Positions 35,229 through 43,716 of a stretch of DNA of 62,242 nt are shown here, one piece after another. How positions within the stretch are numbered: position 1 is the first letter of the stretch; each line of letters starts with the position of its first letter. Position numbers and translations under genes: made by a program. Source of the DNA: JBFFXF01 sp041569895 (lineage in GTDB: Bacteria; Planctomycetota; UBA8108; JACQVS01). The stretch is taken from positions 1 through 62,242 of the forward strand of contig JBFFXF010000003.1 in NCBI GenBank assembly GCA_041569895.1, given 5' to 3'. The notes beneath the pieces are model-generated. The model was given only the letters and a program-made list of their open reading frames with translations. It was not told the origin of the DNA and ran no database searches.

Positions 35229-38200
35229 TCACCGGGGCGCGGTGAGCTGCACCGTCGCCGTCTCGCCGGCCCGGATCTCGACCGTACCGAGCTCGATCGT
35301 GTCGGCCCGCTCGGGATCGAACACGCGACGCTCGTTCGGCCGCATCGTGAGCAGCAGGATGGAGTACCGGCCGGGTCGCACGCTCCGCTTCGAGAATTCG
35401 CCGGTGTCGGGACTGACGTACGTCATCGGCGTGTCCGCAGGCGGCGCGACGCCCTCGCCTTCCGCGGGCGCCGGAGAGTCGCCCGGTATCGGCCGCAGCA
35501 CGACGAAGTGCCACGGATCCGATGGCTTGCGGCGGGTGAGGTCGGCGATGGTCCCCTCGAGCTGGCCTGCAGGCTCCATCCGGAAGCGCAGCTCCGGTTC
35601 GACCTCGGCGGGGAGCTCGACCTCGCGCGTGCTCTCCTCCGTCCAGTAAGCCGGGTGCTGGACGCCGATCGAGTGACTCCCCGCGGCGAGCCCCGACACG
35701 ACGGCGACGCCCCGATCATCGGTCTGGGGGATCGACGAGTGCGATCCGGCGTCGTCTCGCCGGTGCGCCTGCACGATCACGCCGGAGATGCCGACCCCGT
35801 CGCGGTCGACGACGACGACGGTGACGCTGAGCCCGCGATCGAGTCGCGCCGTCAGGTCGGTGACGCGACCATCGAGGACCTCGGCCTCGGCGACTCGCTG
35901 CGCGAATCCGTCCGCCTCGACGGTGACGCGGACGCGTCGCGGCGCGAGCCCCTCCCAGACGTGCCGCCCCTCGGCGTCCTCGACCTCGGTCACCCGTCCC
36001 CCGTACGCCGGCCACGCGCGCGGGCCCTCCCCGTCGCCGACCGCGTCCGTCACGAACGCACGGTACCGCTCGACGGGACGACCCGTCTCGGCCGCGACGA
36101 CCGTCAATCGGAGCCCGCCGAAGCGCCGTAGCACGATCTCCGGCAGGCGGTCGCCGGCCTCGAACGACGAGATCTCGACCGGCTCGAATCCCTCCGCGCG
36201 CGCGACCACGGAGAAGCGCCCGGGCGGCAAGTTCTCGATTCGGTAGCGGCCGTCCGCGCCCGTGCGTGCCGTCGCGACGCCACGACCGGCGAGTCGCCGG
36301 AAGAGCTGCGCCTCGCGACCGCCCGGCTCGTCGGCGGGCTGCCGATCGGCGGCGAGGAATGCGACCACCTCGATCCCCTCGAGCACGGCGGCGCTGCCAT
36401 CGACGACGCGTCCCTCGAGGACACCGCCGGCGCGCAGCACGACATCGAGAGTGACCGGCTCGTCCGCGACCTGAATCCCGGGGATGCGCTCGGGCGCGAA
36501 GCCGCGCATGGCGCCGACCTCGAGCACGTACTCGCCGGGCTCGACGCCGCGAATCCGGTAGCCGCCGTCCTTCCCCGCGTAGACCGTCTTGCCGCCGTCG
36601 CCACCGAGGAGCGCGACAATCATCGCCTCCTCGCCACCGAGCGACACCGGGCGGGCGAGATGCACCCGCGCTCCCGCCACTGGCGTCCCGTCGGGGCCAG
36701 TCACGCGGCCCGCGATCGAGGCGCCCGGCGCCAGCACGATCTCGATCAACACGTCGTCGCCCTCGGGGATGTCGGCGAGCGCGAGGCGCCCGCTCGCGTA
36801 CGCGGGATGCGCGCCGACGATCTCGACGCGCTCGAACATCGGACCGATGACACGACCGGGAGGCCGGAGCTCGAATCCTCCCTCCGCATCGGTGACGGCG
36901 GCCGTCCCACCGCCGGGCGAGAGCATCATCGCGAAGGCGGGCATGCCGGGGACCTCGAGGCGCACACGCGCGCGCGGGATCGGCTCGCCCTCCGGGTCGA
37001 TGACGCGGCCGTGCAGCACGCGAGTGCGCACCAGCCGGATCACTTTCGGATCGGCGGTATCGTCGGCCCCGACCGAGAGCTGCTCGAACGCCGTCGCGTA
37101 CTCGGGATGCTGGAATCGCGCGAACACGGACTGCCGCGCGCCGGGAGCGAGCGAGTGCCCCGACCCGGGCTCCGCCGCCAGCCCGCGGATGACGACGCGC
37201 CCGCCGGCGTCGCTCGAGGTCGGCGACTTCGAAACGCCGGGCGAGACTCCGGACACGCGCACGCCCTCGATCGGTGAGTCGTCCTCCGCGTCGACCACGC
37301 GCGCCACCGCCACGAGCCCTCGTTCGAGCTGCAGCCGAACGTCGAGCCGGTCAACCTCGACGTCGGCGACGCTCGCGGGCGCGAAGGTGTCCGCCGTCGC
37401 ATTGACGGTGTACCGGCCCGCGGGAATCGGCTCGAGCACGAAGCGGCCGCTCTCATCGGTCGACGTCTCGACGAGCACGGGCCCGGGCGTGACTCCCGGC
37501 AGCGCGGGATGTTTCTTCTCGATCCACACGCGGGCGTCCTCGACGGCCGCGCCGTCGGGAGAGAACACGGTCCCCGCGATGGCGTGCGGCGTCTCGAGGG
37601 CGAGCTCGCCGAGGTCGGTCTCCGGCGCGGCGATCTGCACCTCGAAGACCGTGATCGGGAAGCCGTCCTCGCGCACCTCGAGCTCGAACGGCCCGCGCGC
37701 GAGTCCATCGATCCGCAACCGGCCGTTCTCCGCGACGCCTCGCCGCACGTTCTCGCCGAGGACGTCGAAATCCATCTGCATCATCGCGACCGGATTGTCG
37801 AAATCGCGGCGCTGTTTCGGCTGCATGGTCCACCTCGCGCCATCGACCGGAGCTCCGTCCCGACCGACGACGGTGCCGGTGACGACGGCGCCCCGCTCGA
37901 GCGGGATCACGTGTCCTTCGGATCCGGCCGCGACGCGCTGCACGCGGCTCTCGAGGAAACCGGGCGCTCTCACCGTGAGGTCGTACAGCACCGGCTCCAG
38001 CGACCGCACGATGAACTCGCCATCGGGTCCGGAGTGGGACGACCGGTCGCCGATGACGATGTCGCCCTCGAGCAGACTCTGGATCGTCCCCATCAGCTTG
38101 CCCATCGCCGCGCCCGCGCTCCTCGAGCTCGGCTCCGCGCGCACGCGGGCATCCGCGATCGGATCGCCGCGCGCGTCGACGACCCGTCCCGAGATGGCGT

Positions 38201-38816
38201 GGCCGCGGACCAGAGTGACGTCCGCGGAGGCCGTGACCCCCTCCTCGACGACCGCCCACGTGCCGGTCTCGGGGAGATGGTCGTCGTGCCGGACGTACAG
38301 CCGGTAGTCCCCGCCCGGCAGGCCGTGGATCGCGTAGCGGCCCTCGGTGTCGGTGCGCGACCGCGAGACCGTGTCGAGGCGCGCCTCGTACCGGCTGCGC
38401 AGCAACTGCACCGCCGTGGCGGGATCCCCGGATTCCGAGAGCTCCGACTCGGCCGCCGTGAGCACCGCCTGCCACTCGTCGATGTCGACCGCCGCGACCT
38501 CCGCGTCCGGGATCCCGACGCCGTCGACGTCGGAGACGATGCCGGTGATCGAGGGCGGGTGGTCGGGCAGGGCCGGCCCGGGTTCGTCGTCCCCGGTCGT
38601 CGAGCCCGCACCCGCGGGGAGCGATGGGTCCCCCGGCGCGCCGGCAGAGCCCTCGCCGGCGTCGACGGGAGCACCCGCCACCGGCGTCGTGTCGCTCGAC
38701 TCGCGCTCCGGATCGCCGCGCTCACCGGGACGGAGGAAGTAGAGGAACGCGAGAATCGCCACCGCGGCAAAGACGCCGAGCGAGATCATCAGACTCGCGA
38801 AAAGCCCACGGTTCAT
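35229..38816 (-). CDS. Membrane-anchored protein with about ten carboxypeptidase-regulatory-like repeats
   Basis: This 1195-aa protein starts at MNRGLFASL (38816), with a transmembrane anchor at about residues 7-28. A Gly/Pro/Glu-rich linker (to about 95) follows, then roughly ten beta-sandwich repeats of the CarboxypepD_reg/SdrD-like type. Each begins with (I/V/L)xGxVxDxxGxPIxxAxV (for example ISGRVVDARGDPIADARV and IAGRVTGPDGTPVAGARV) and contains YxIxxLxxGxY or similar. Such domains are extracytoplasmic spacers or binding modules. No catalytic domain is visible. It is co-directional with the secretion operon, 123 bp upstream of gspE. An in-frame extension to 38978 enters repeat sequence and is rejected. 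Confidence 0.8.
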   Translation of the reverse strand: MNRGLFASLMISLGVFAAVAILAFLYFLRPGERGDPERESSDTTPVAGAPVDAGEGSAGAPGDPSLPAGAGSTTGDDEPGPALPDHPPSITGIVSDVDGVGIPDAEVAAVDIDEWQAVLTAAESELSESGDPATAVQLLRSRYEARLDTVSRSRTDTEGRYAIHGLPGGDYRLYVRHDDHLPETGTWAVVEEGVTASADVTLVRGHAISGRVVDARGDPIADARVRAEPSSRSAGAAMGKLMGTIQSLLEGDIVIGDRSSHSGPDGEFIVRSLEPVLYDLTVRAPGFLESRVQRVAAGSEGHVIPLERGAVVTGTVVGRDGAPVDGARWTMQPKQRRDFDNPVAMMQMDFDVLGENVRRGVAENGRLRIDGLARGPFELEVREDGFPITVFEVQIAAPETDLGELALETPHAIAGTVFSPDGAAVEDARVWIEKKHPALPGVTPGPVLVETSTDESGRFVLEPIPAGRYTVNATADTFAPASVADVEVDRLDVRLQLERGLVAVARVVDAEDDSPIEGVRVSGVSPGVSKSPTSSDAGGRVVIRGLAAEPGSGHSLAPGARQSVFARFQHPEYATAFEQLSVGADDTADPKVIRLVRTRVLHGRVIDPEGEPIPRARVRLEVPGMPAFAMMLSPGGGTAAVTDAEGGFELRPPGRVIGPMFERVEIVGAHPAYASGRLALADIPEGDDVLIEIVLAPGASIAGRVTGPDGTPVAGARVHLARPVSLGGEEAMIVALLGGDGGKTVYAGKDGGYRIRGVEPGEYVLEVGAMRGFAPERIPGIQVADEPVTLDVVLRAGGVLEGRVVDGSAAVLEGIEVVAFLAADRQPADEPGGREAQLFRRLAGRGVATARTGADGRYRIENLPPGRFSVVARAEGFEPVEISSFEAGDRLPEIVLRRFGGLRLTVVAAETGRPVERYRAFVTDAVGDGEGPRAWPAYGGRVTEVEDAEGRHVWEGLAPRRVRVTVEADGFAQRVAEAEVLDGRVTDLTARLDRGLSVTVVVVDRDGVGISGVIVQAHRRDDAGSHSSIPQTDDRGVAVVSGLAAGSHSIGVQHPAYWTEESTREVELPAEVEPELRFRMEPAGQLEGTIADLTRRKPSDPWHFVVLRPIPGDSPAPAEGEGVAPPADTPMTYVSPDTGEFSKRSVRPGRYSILLLTMRPNERRVFDPERADTIELGTVEIRAGETATVQLTAPR

Positions 38817-38885
38817 CGGCTGCACGCTCTCATCAAAAGGTCCCCCGCCGGTCCACCAGTGTCCTTCCACGAGTCTAACCCCCAC

Positions 38886-38945
38886 GTTGCAAAAATCCGG
38901 TTCCGTTCCCGGTCCCGGACCCGGAACCCGGTCCCGACCCGCCCG
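38886..38945. repeat. GTTGCAAAAA tag with diverged CCCGTN array (island D)
   Basis: GTTGCAAAAA at 38886-38895 is followed by a degenerate GC-rich hexamer array (CCCGGT/CCCGGA types) to about 38945, in the divergent gap between the repeat protein and the copper protein (38817-39090). The order tag-then-array is the same as in island C. Nothing else of note is visible in this 274-bp gap. Confidence 0.7.
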
Positions 38946-39090
38946 CGCGGCCTGCTTTCGGTTCTCGGCGAACCTCACTCGCGGTGCGATCTGCCGAGAG
39001 CACCGCGAGGGCCGGCGTGGGAAAACCGTGGTCCCCGGACGGGTCGATTGCTACGATGAGCCGGGTCACGTCAATGCGAGAGGGAGTCCC

Positions 39091-41019
39091 ATGAAAGCGA
39101 AAGTCTCGATCACAGGCCGTCTTGCCACCTGTGTGCCGGCGGCGCTCGGCCTTCTCGTCGCGAGCGGTGCGGCGGCGCACGACACCGTGACGTTCGACCG
39201 CGACATCAAGCCGATCATCCAGCGCACGTGCGGCGGGGCGACGTGCCACGTCAACCGGAGGGAGAGCGGCGTCGACCTGACGTCGCACCAGAGCACGATC
39301 GAGAGCGTCGGCACGCAGTACCGCGGTCCGATCGTCATTCCGGGCGACCCCGACGCAAGCCCTCTGATGGACAAGATCAACTCGCAGCGGCCGCGCTTCG
39401 GCGCTCGCATGCCGCGAGGCCAGACGCCGCTCACGGACATCGAGATCAACCTGTTCCGGCGGTGGATCCGCGAGGGCGCGCTCAACCGCCACATCCCGCA
39501 GCACGGCGACGCCAACAACGACGATGACCTCGACGTCACCGACGCGGTCTTCATCCTGAGTTTCCTCTTCCAGCGCGGCGAGGCGCCGGATTGCCTCGCG
39601 CTCGCCGACGCCAACCGCGACGGGGCGGTCAACGTCAGCGACGCGGTCTTCCTGCTGGTGCACCTCTTCGTCGGCGGCAAGGCGCCGGCCGAGCTCACCG
39701 CGGCGGAAGAGGAGTCCTGCGAGAAAGCGCAGGAGCTGACCTTCGAGAGCATCTACACCAAGGTCTTCCGCGCCAGCTGCGCCTTCTCATCGTGCCACGC
39801 GAGCGAGGGCGGCAAGGGTGGCCTGTCGCTCGGTACGATCGACGAGGCGTACGAGCAACTCGTCGGCGTCGAGCCGCAGAACGAGGCCGCGAGGGCGCAG
39901 GGCCTGCTCCGCGTCGACGCCGGCAAGCCCGACAACAGCTTCCTCCTCCGCAAGCTCGGGCAGCCCGGTCCGGGCGAGGGGAGCCGCATGCCGGCCAGCT
40001 CGGCGGAGCCGCTGCCCGCGGACGTCGTCAACGCCATCCGCGAGTGGATCCTCGCCGGCGCGCCGCGGACGGAATCGGTGCCCGGTGTGCCGGACATCGG
40101 CGAGATCCCGCCGCCGACTCTCGGCGAGCTGACCCCGCCTCCCGTTCCAGAGAACGGCGTCCAGTTGCACCTGCCGCCCTTCTCCGTGGCGCCCAGGACC
40201 GAGCGCGAGATCTTCTTCTTCGCCGAGCGCCCGTTCGCCGACGTCGGGACGGATGAGATCTTCGTCGAGCGGATCGACATCCACATGCTCGACAGCAGCC
40301 ACCACTTCATCATCTACGAGTGGCTCGGGCGAACGAATCCCGGCCCGGGGCTGCGTCCGCTGCCGGGCGTCGTCGATATCCTGAACTCGCGACGGTTCGT
40401 CGTCGGCTCGCAGCAGTCGTTCTTCACCCTCGCGTTTCCCGAGGGCGTCGGCCTGCGTTTCACCAAGGACACGAACTTCGACCTCAACTCGCACTACCTG
40501 AACCTGAACGGCACCGAGACGCTGAGGGCCGAGGTCTACATCAACTTCTTCTTCGCCGAGCCCGGAGAGATCACCACGGTCGTCAAGCCGATCTTCGAGA
40601 TCAATCCGGTGATCAACGTGCCGCCGAACCAGACGAGAACGACCGAATGGCGTTTCCCCGGCCCGGTCGGCATCCAGCTCGACCCGGCGCTCGGCGCGCT
40701 CGGACGCGTCACGCGGGAGACGCACATCTATACGCTCTCCTCGCACATGCACCGCCACGGCGTGCGTTTCAGCGCGTTCCACACCCGCAACGGCCGCGAC
40801 TTCGACCCTCCTGCGAGGATCTACGACAACTTCGACTGGGACGATCCGGTCTACACCGTCTACGACCCGCCGTTCGTGCTCAGCCCCGGCGACGGCATCC
40901 GCTTCACGACAACGCACACGTACCACGACCCGCCATCGCCGAACGCCCCACCACTGACCTTCGACATCACGTCGGAGGACGAGATGGCGATTCTGCTGGG
41001 GTATTACGCGATCCCGTAA
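39091..41019 (+). CDS. Secreted haem / dockerin / copper type II monooxygenase-like protein
   Basis: This 642-aa protein has a signal peptide (1-29). A haem-like CX4CH (C47-C52-H53) lies in an N-terminal PSCyt-like region. A dockerin-like calcium repeat pair follows (about 140-196, DANNDDDLDVTDAVF and DANRDGAVNVSDAVF), then a second CX4CH (C230-C235-H236). The C-terminal part (about 355-642) has the PHM/DBH copper pattern: H404-H405, H468, H552-x-H554 and Met632. The 64-residue spacing from the HH pair to the single His is almost that of PHM (65). The ATG at 39091 has AGGGAG upstream. The combination suggests an exported redox enzyme with two copper sites. The substrate is unknown. The frame upstream of 39091 is repeat-derived. 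Confidence 0.8.
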   Translation: MKAKVSITGRLATCVPAALGLLVASGAAAHDTVTFDRDIKPIIQRTCGGATCHVNRRESGVDLTSHQSTIESVGTQYRGPIVIPGDPDASPLMDKINSQRPRFGARMPRGQTPLTDIEINLFRRWIREGALNRHIPQHGDANNDDDLDVTDAVFILSFLFQRGEAPDCLALADANRDGAVNVSDAVFLLVHLFVGGKAPAELTAAEEESCEKAQELTFESIYTKVFRASCAFSSCHASEGGKGGLSLGTIDEAYEQLVGVEPQNEAARAQGLLRVDAGKPDNSFLLRKLGQPGPGEGSRMPASSAEPLPADVVNAIREWILAGAPRTESVPGVPDIGEIPPPTLGELTPPPVPENGVQLHLPPFSVAPRTEREIFFFAERPFADVGTDEIFVERIDIHMLDSSHHFIIYEWLGRTNPGPGLRPLPGVVDILNSRRFVVGSQQSFFTLAFPEGVGLRFTKDTNFDLNSHYLNLNGTETLRAEVYINFFFAEPGEITTVVKPIFEINPVINVPPNQTRTTEWRFPGPVGIQLDPALGALGRVTRETHIYTLSSHMHRHGVRFSAFHTRNGRDFDPPARIYDNFDWDDPVYTVYDPPFVLSPGDGIRFTTTHTYHDPPSPNAPPLTFDITSEDEMAILLGYYAIP

Positions 41020-41045
41020 TCCCGGTCCCGGACCCGGTCCCGAAA
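41020..41045. repeat. Short diverged hexamer array
   Basis: A short run of CCCGGT/CCCGGA hexamers immediately follows the stop of the copper protein gene. It resembles the array at 38897-38945 upstream of the same gene, so this gene is bracketed by two copies of that array type. Confidence 0.6.
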
Positions 41046-41081
41046 TCTGCTCGACGCCGCTGGCGGGACTCTGCGACGGAT

Positions 41082-41293
41082 TTAGAAGGAATACACGAAG
41101 AGCAGGAAAGTAGGAAAAGAAGGATAGGGGAGTAGGTTCTCAAAGCAGTCTCTGTGGGTCCTCAGTGTTCTCTGTGTCTCTGTGGTTCACAGATGAGGAC
41201 CCTCTCGTTTCTCGGCCCCTTTCTCGAAGTCGAATAGAACGGTCAAAGCACGACCCGTTTCCTGGCTTCCTGAGTTTCCTACCTTCCTTCTAA
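41082..41293. mobile_element. Palindromic MITE-like element between convergent genes
   Basis: A 212-bp segment is bounded by a perfect 10-bp terminal inverted repeat (TTAGAAGGAA at 41082-41091, TTCCTTCTAA at 41284-41293). An inner perfect 9-bp inverted repeat lies at 41156-41164 (GGGTCCTCA) and 41194-41202 (TGAGGACCC), with a 29-nt loop of CTCTGTGTCTCTGTGG type. Left and right arms are rich in AGGAA/TTCCT words in opposite sense. Base composition is visibly more AT-rich than the flanking genes. There is no coding capacity. It could be a non-autonomous element or a REP-like hairpin that also terminates both convergent transcripts. Confidence 0.55.
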
Positions 41294-41312
41294 GTCGTCG
41301 TGCGGGAGCGCC

Positions 41313-42470
41313 TCAACCGAACACCGAGAACTCGCCCACGTCACGCCCCACGAGTCTCCCCGCGATGAGATCCGCGTCGCGCGGGCCGAGCAGTATGCCG
41401 CTGCGGTAGTGACCCGCGACCACCCACACGTCCCCCTCGGCGAGGATGGGGCCGCCGCGGCGGAGGACCTTCGGTCTGAGGCCCGCCCAGTGGCGGAGGA
41501 CGTCGGTCGGTTGGAGCGACGGCAGCGCGGCGCGGGCGCGGTCGAGGAGCTCCTCGGCTCCCGTCGCGGTCGTGCTGTCGTCGAAGCCGACCTCCTCGAC
41601 GGTGGCTCCCACCCACAGCGTGCCGTCCGGACGCGGGATCAGATAGACGCCGCCGATGTCGAGCATGCACGGCGGCGGTTCCGCGCACCGCAGCGCGAGC
41701 ATCTGCCCCCGGACCGGCACGATCGGCGCCTCGAGGGGCAATCCCGCGCGCTCGAGGAGCTCGGTGGTCCACGCGCCCGCGCAGACGACCACGCTGTACC
41801 GCGTGACGCTAGGCCCCGTGACGCGAGGCCCCGCGAGCCGCTCGACGTCGCCGGAGCGCTCGAGCAGCACGTCGACCCCCTTCTCGGCGCCGTCGCTCAC
41901 GCGCTCGAGGCGCACGTCGTCGAATCCCTCGCGCAGGTCGACTCCTCGCGCTGAAGCCGAGCGGCGCAGCGCGGCCAGGAGATCGGGCGGGTGAACGCGA
42001 GCCGTGCGTTCGAGGAAGAGCCCGCCGCGGAGGGCCGGCGACAGTCCCGCGAACTCGCGCGCGAGCTCGCGGGCGTCGTACCACCGGCCGGGACACGTCG
42101 CGACGTCGGCGCGCGCGAACGTGCCCGCCAGGTCCGCGGCGTCGTCGTCGGTCTCGGCGAGGTAGAGCATGCCGCTCTCGATCGACTCGATCGCGACGCC
42201 GGTCTCGGCCTGCAATTCGTCGAGGAAGGCGCTGTACCCGTCGTAGCTCGCCCCACACGCGCGCTGGTACGCCGAGCGACGCCACATCGGCGCCGGCAGG
42301 ATGCCCGCGGCGGCGCCCGAGGCTCCCGCGCCGACGCGGTGGCGCTCGACGAGGATCACCGACACGCCGAGCCCCGCCAGCCGTCGCGCCAGGCAGAGCC
42401 CGACGATGCCGCCACCGAGGATGACGACTCGCTCGCACTCGCTTCGCTGATCCGGCTTCCGTGCGCTCAT
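41313..42470 (-). CDS. Glycine oxidase (ThiO-like) FAD-dependent oxidoreductase
   Basis: This 385-aa DAO-family flavoenzyme has the dinucleotide-binding motif VVILGGGIVGLCLARRLA (about 15-32), then ERHRVGAGASGAAAGIL, and the C-terminal FAD motif GHYRSGILLGPRDADLIAGRL. The latter is characteristic of ThiO, which converts glycine to iminoglycine for thiazole synthesis. No other thiamin genes are nearby, so a broader D-amino-acid or sarcosine oxidase role is possible. The ATG at 42470 fits the family start better than the in-frame 42557. It is divergent from tyrA. Confidence 0.82.
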   Translation of the reverse strand: MSARKPDQRSECERVVILGGGIVGLCLARRLAGLGVSVILVERHRVGAGASGAAAGILPAPMWRRSAYQRACGASYDGYSAFLDELQAETGVAIESIESGMLYLAETDDDAADLAGTFARADVATCPGRWYDARELAREFAGLSPALRGGLFLERTARVHPPDLLAALRRSASARGVDLREGFDDVRLERVSDGAEKGVDVLLERSGDVERLAGPRVTGPSVTRYSVVVCAGAWTTELLERAGLPLEAPIVPVRGQMLALRCAEPPPCMLDIGGVYLIPRPDGTLWVGATVEEVGFDDSTTATGAEELLDRARAALPSLQPTDVLRHWAGLRPKVLRRGGPILAEGDVWVVAGHYRSGILLGPRDADLIAGRLVGRDVGEFSVFG

Positions 42471-42565
42471 CAACGACCAGAGTACACTCCGATCCCGGTC
42501 CACTGGAAGCGCGATGGCGTTGCAGCGGTAGCGGGCGAATGAGCGAACGGATATCATTCGCCAGC

Positions 42566-43687
42566 ATGCCAGCGAAGGACGGAGACTACGGATCGATCGC
42601 GATCGTCGGCGTCGGTCTCATCGGCGGATCGCTCGCGATGGCGCTCAGGCGAGCCGGCCACGACGGCGAGATCGTCGGCGTCAGCGGTCCGACGACGATC
42701 CGCGAGGCGCTCGAGCGGCGCGTCATCGACCGGGGTGCCAGCTATGGCGACCTCGTCGACGTCGCATCGTCGGTCGACCTCGTTGTCCTGGCAACGCCGA
42801 TCCGCGCCATCCTCGAGCACCTCGAGACACTCGGCCGCGCGGGCGCCTCGCTCCGCGACGGGCTGGTGGTGACCGACGTGGGCAGCACCATGGCGACGAT
42901 TCTCGAGCGCGCCGCCAGGACGCTGCCCGACCGCGTGCACTTCATCGGCGGCCACCCGATGGCGGGCTCGGAACGGCGCGGCCTCGCGGCGGCCGATCCG
43001 TTCCTCTTCCAGAACGCGTACTACGTCCTGACGCCGGCGAGGGGAGTCCCCGTCGCCCAGGTCACGCGGCTCGAACGGCTCCTGAGCCGGACCGGCGCGC
43101 GCGTCATGGTGCTGGACGCCGCCGACCACGACCGGACGGCGGCGTCCGTCAGCCACGTCCCACAGCTCCTCGCCGTCGCGCTGGTGAACTTCATCGACGA
43201 CCATCCCGACGACCGCGACGTGGCGCTCCGACTCGCGGCCGGCGGCTTCCGCGACATGACGCGCATCGCGGCGAGCCCGTTCACCATGTGGCGAGACATC
43301 TACGCCACCAACTCGAAGGAGGTGCGCGAGGCCGTCGAGCGGTTCTGCAATCGACTGAAGGAGCTCGCGGCGCTGGTGGGCGACGAGAGACTCGGCGCCC
43401 TGTTCGATCACGCCGCGACGACGCGCGCGACGATTCCGCGCGACTCGAAGGGCTTTCTGCGGCCGCTCTGGGAGGTCCTCGTCGAGGTCGAGGATCGGCC
43501 CGGGATCATCTCGACGATCGCGTCCACGCTGGCGGACGCGAAGATCAACATCAAGGACATCGAGGTGGTCAAGGTGCGTGAGGACGAGGGCGGCACGTTG
43601 CGGCTCGCGTTCTCGACCGAGGAGGTGGCGCGCGAGGCGATCGAGCTCCTCGCCGGCGTCGGATTCACGGCGCGGCTGCGCGACTGA
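42566..43687 (+). CDS. Prephenate dehydrogenase with ACT domain (TyrA)
   Basis: This 373-aa enzyme converts prephenate to 4-hydroxyphenylpyruvate in tyrosine synthesis. Features are the NAD motif IAIVGVGLIGGS (about 11-22), GGHPMAGSERRG, the catalytic-His motif SHVPQLLA, and a C-terminal ACT domain (about 303-370, VLVEVEDRPGIISTIASTLADAKINIKDIEV) that normally binds tyrosine for feedback control. The start could be the ATG at 42566 or 42539. The former places the Rossmann motif at the usual distance. The neighbour is a divergent ThiO-like gene. Confidence 0.9.
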   Translation: MPAKDGDYGSIAIVGVGLIGGSLAMALRRAGHDGEIVGVSGPTTIREALERRVIDRGASYGDLVDVASSVDLVVLATPIRAILEHLETLGRAGASLRDGLVVTDVGSTMATILERAARTLPDRVHFIGGHPMAGSERRGLAAADPFLFQNAYYVLTPARGVPVAQVTRLERLLSRTGARVMVLDAADHDRTAASVSHVPQLLAVALVNFIDDHPDDRDVALRLAAGGFRDMTRIAASPFTMWRDIYATNSKEVREAVERFCNRLKELAALVGDERLGALFDHAATTRATIPRDSKGFLRPLWEVLVEVEDRPGIISTIASTLADAKINIKDIEVVKVREDEGGTLRLAFSTEEVAREAIELLAGVGFTARLRD

Positions 43688-43700
43688 TCTCTCGAGGATC

Positions 43701-43716
43701 GCTCCGCACGGGGAGC
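43701..43716. terminator. Short hairpin between convergent genes
   Basis: GCTCC (43701-43705) and GGAGC (43712-43716) form a 5-bp stem in the 29-bp gap between the tyrA stop and the convergent stop at 43717. There is no U-tract, so this is a weak bidirectional terminator candidate. Confidence 0.25.
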
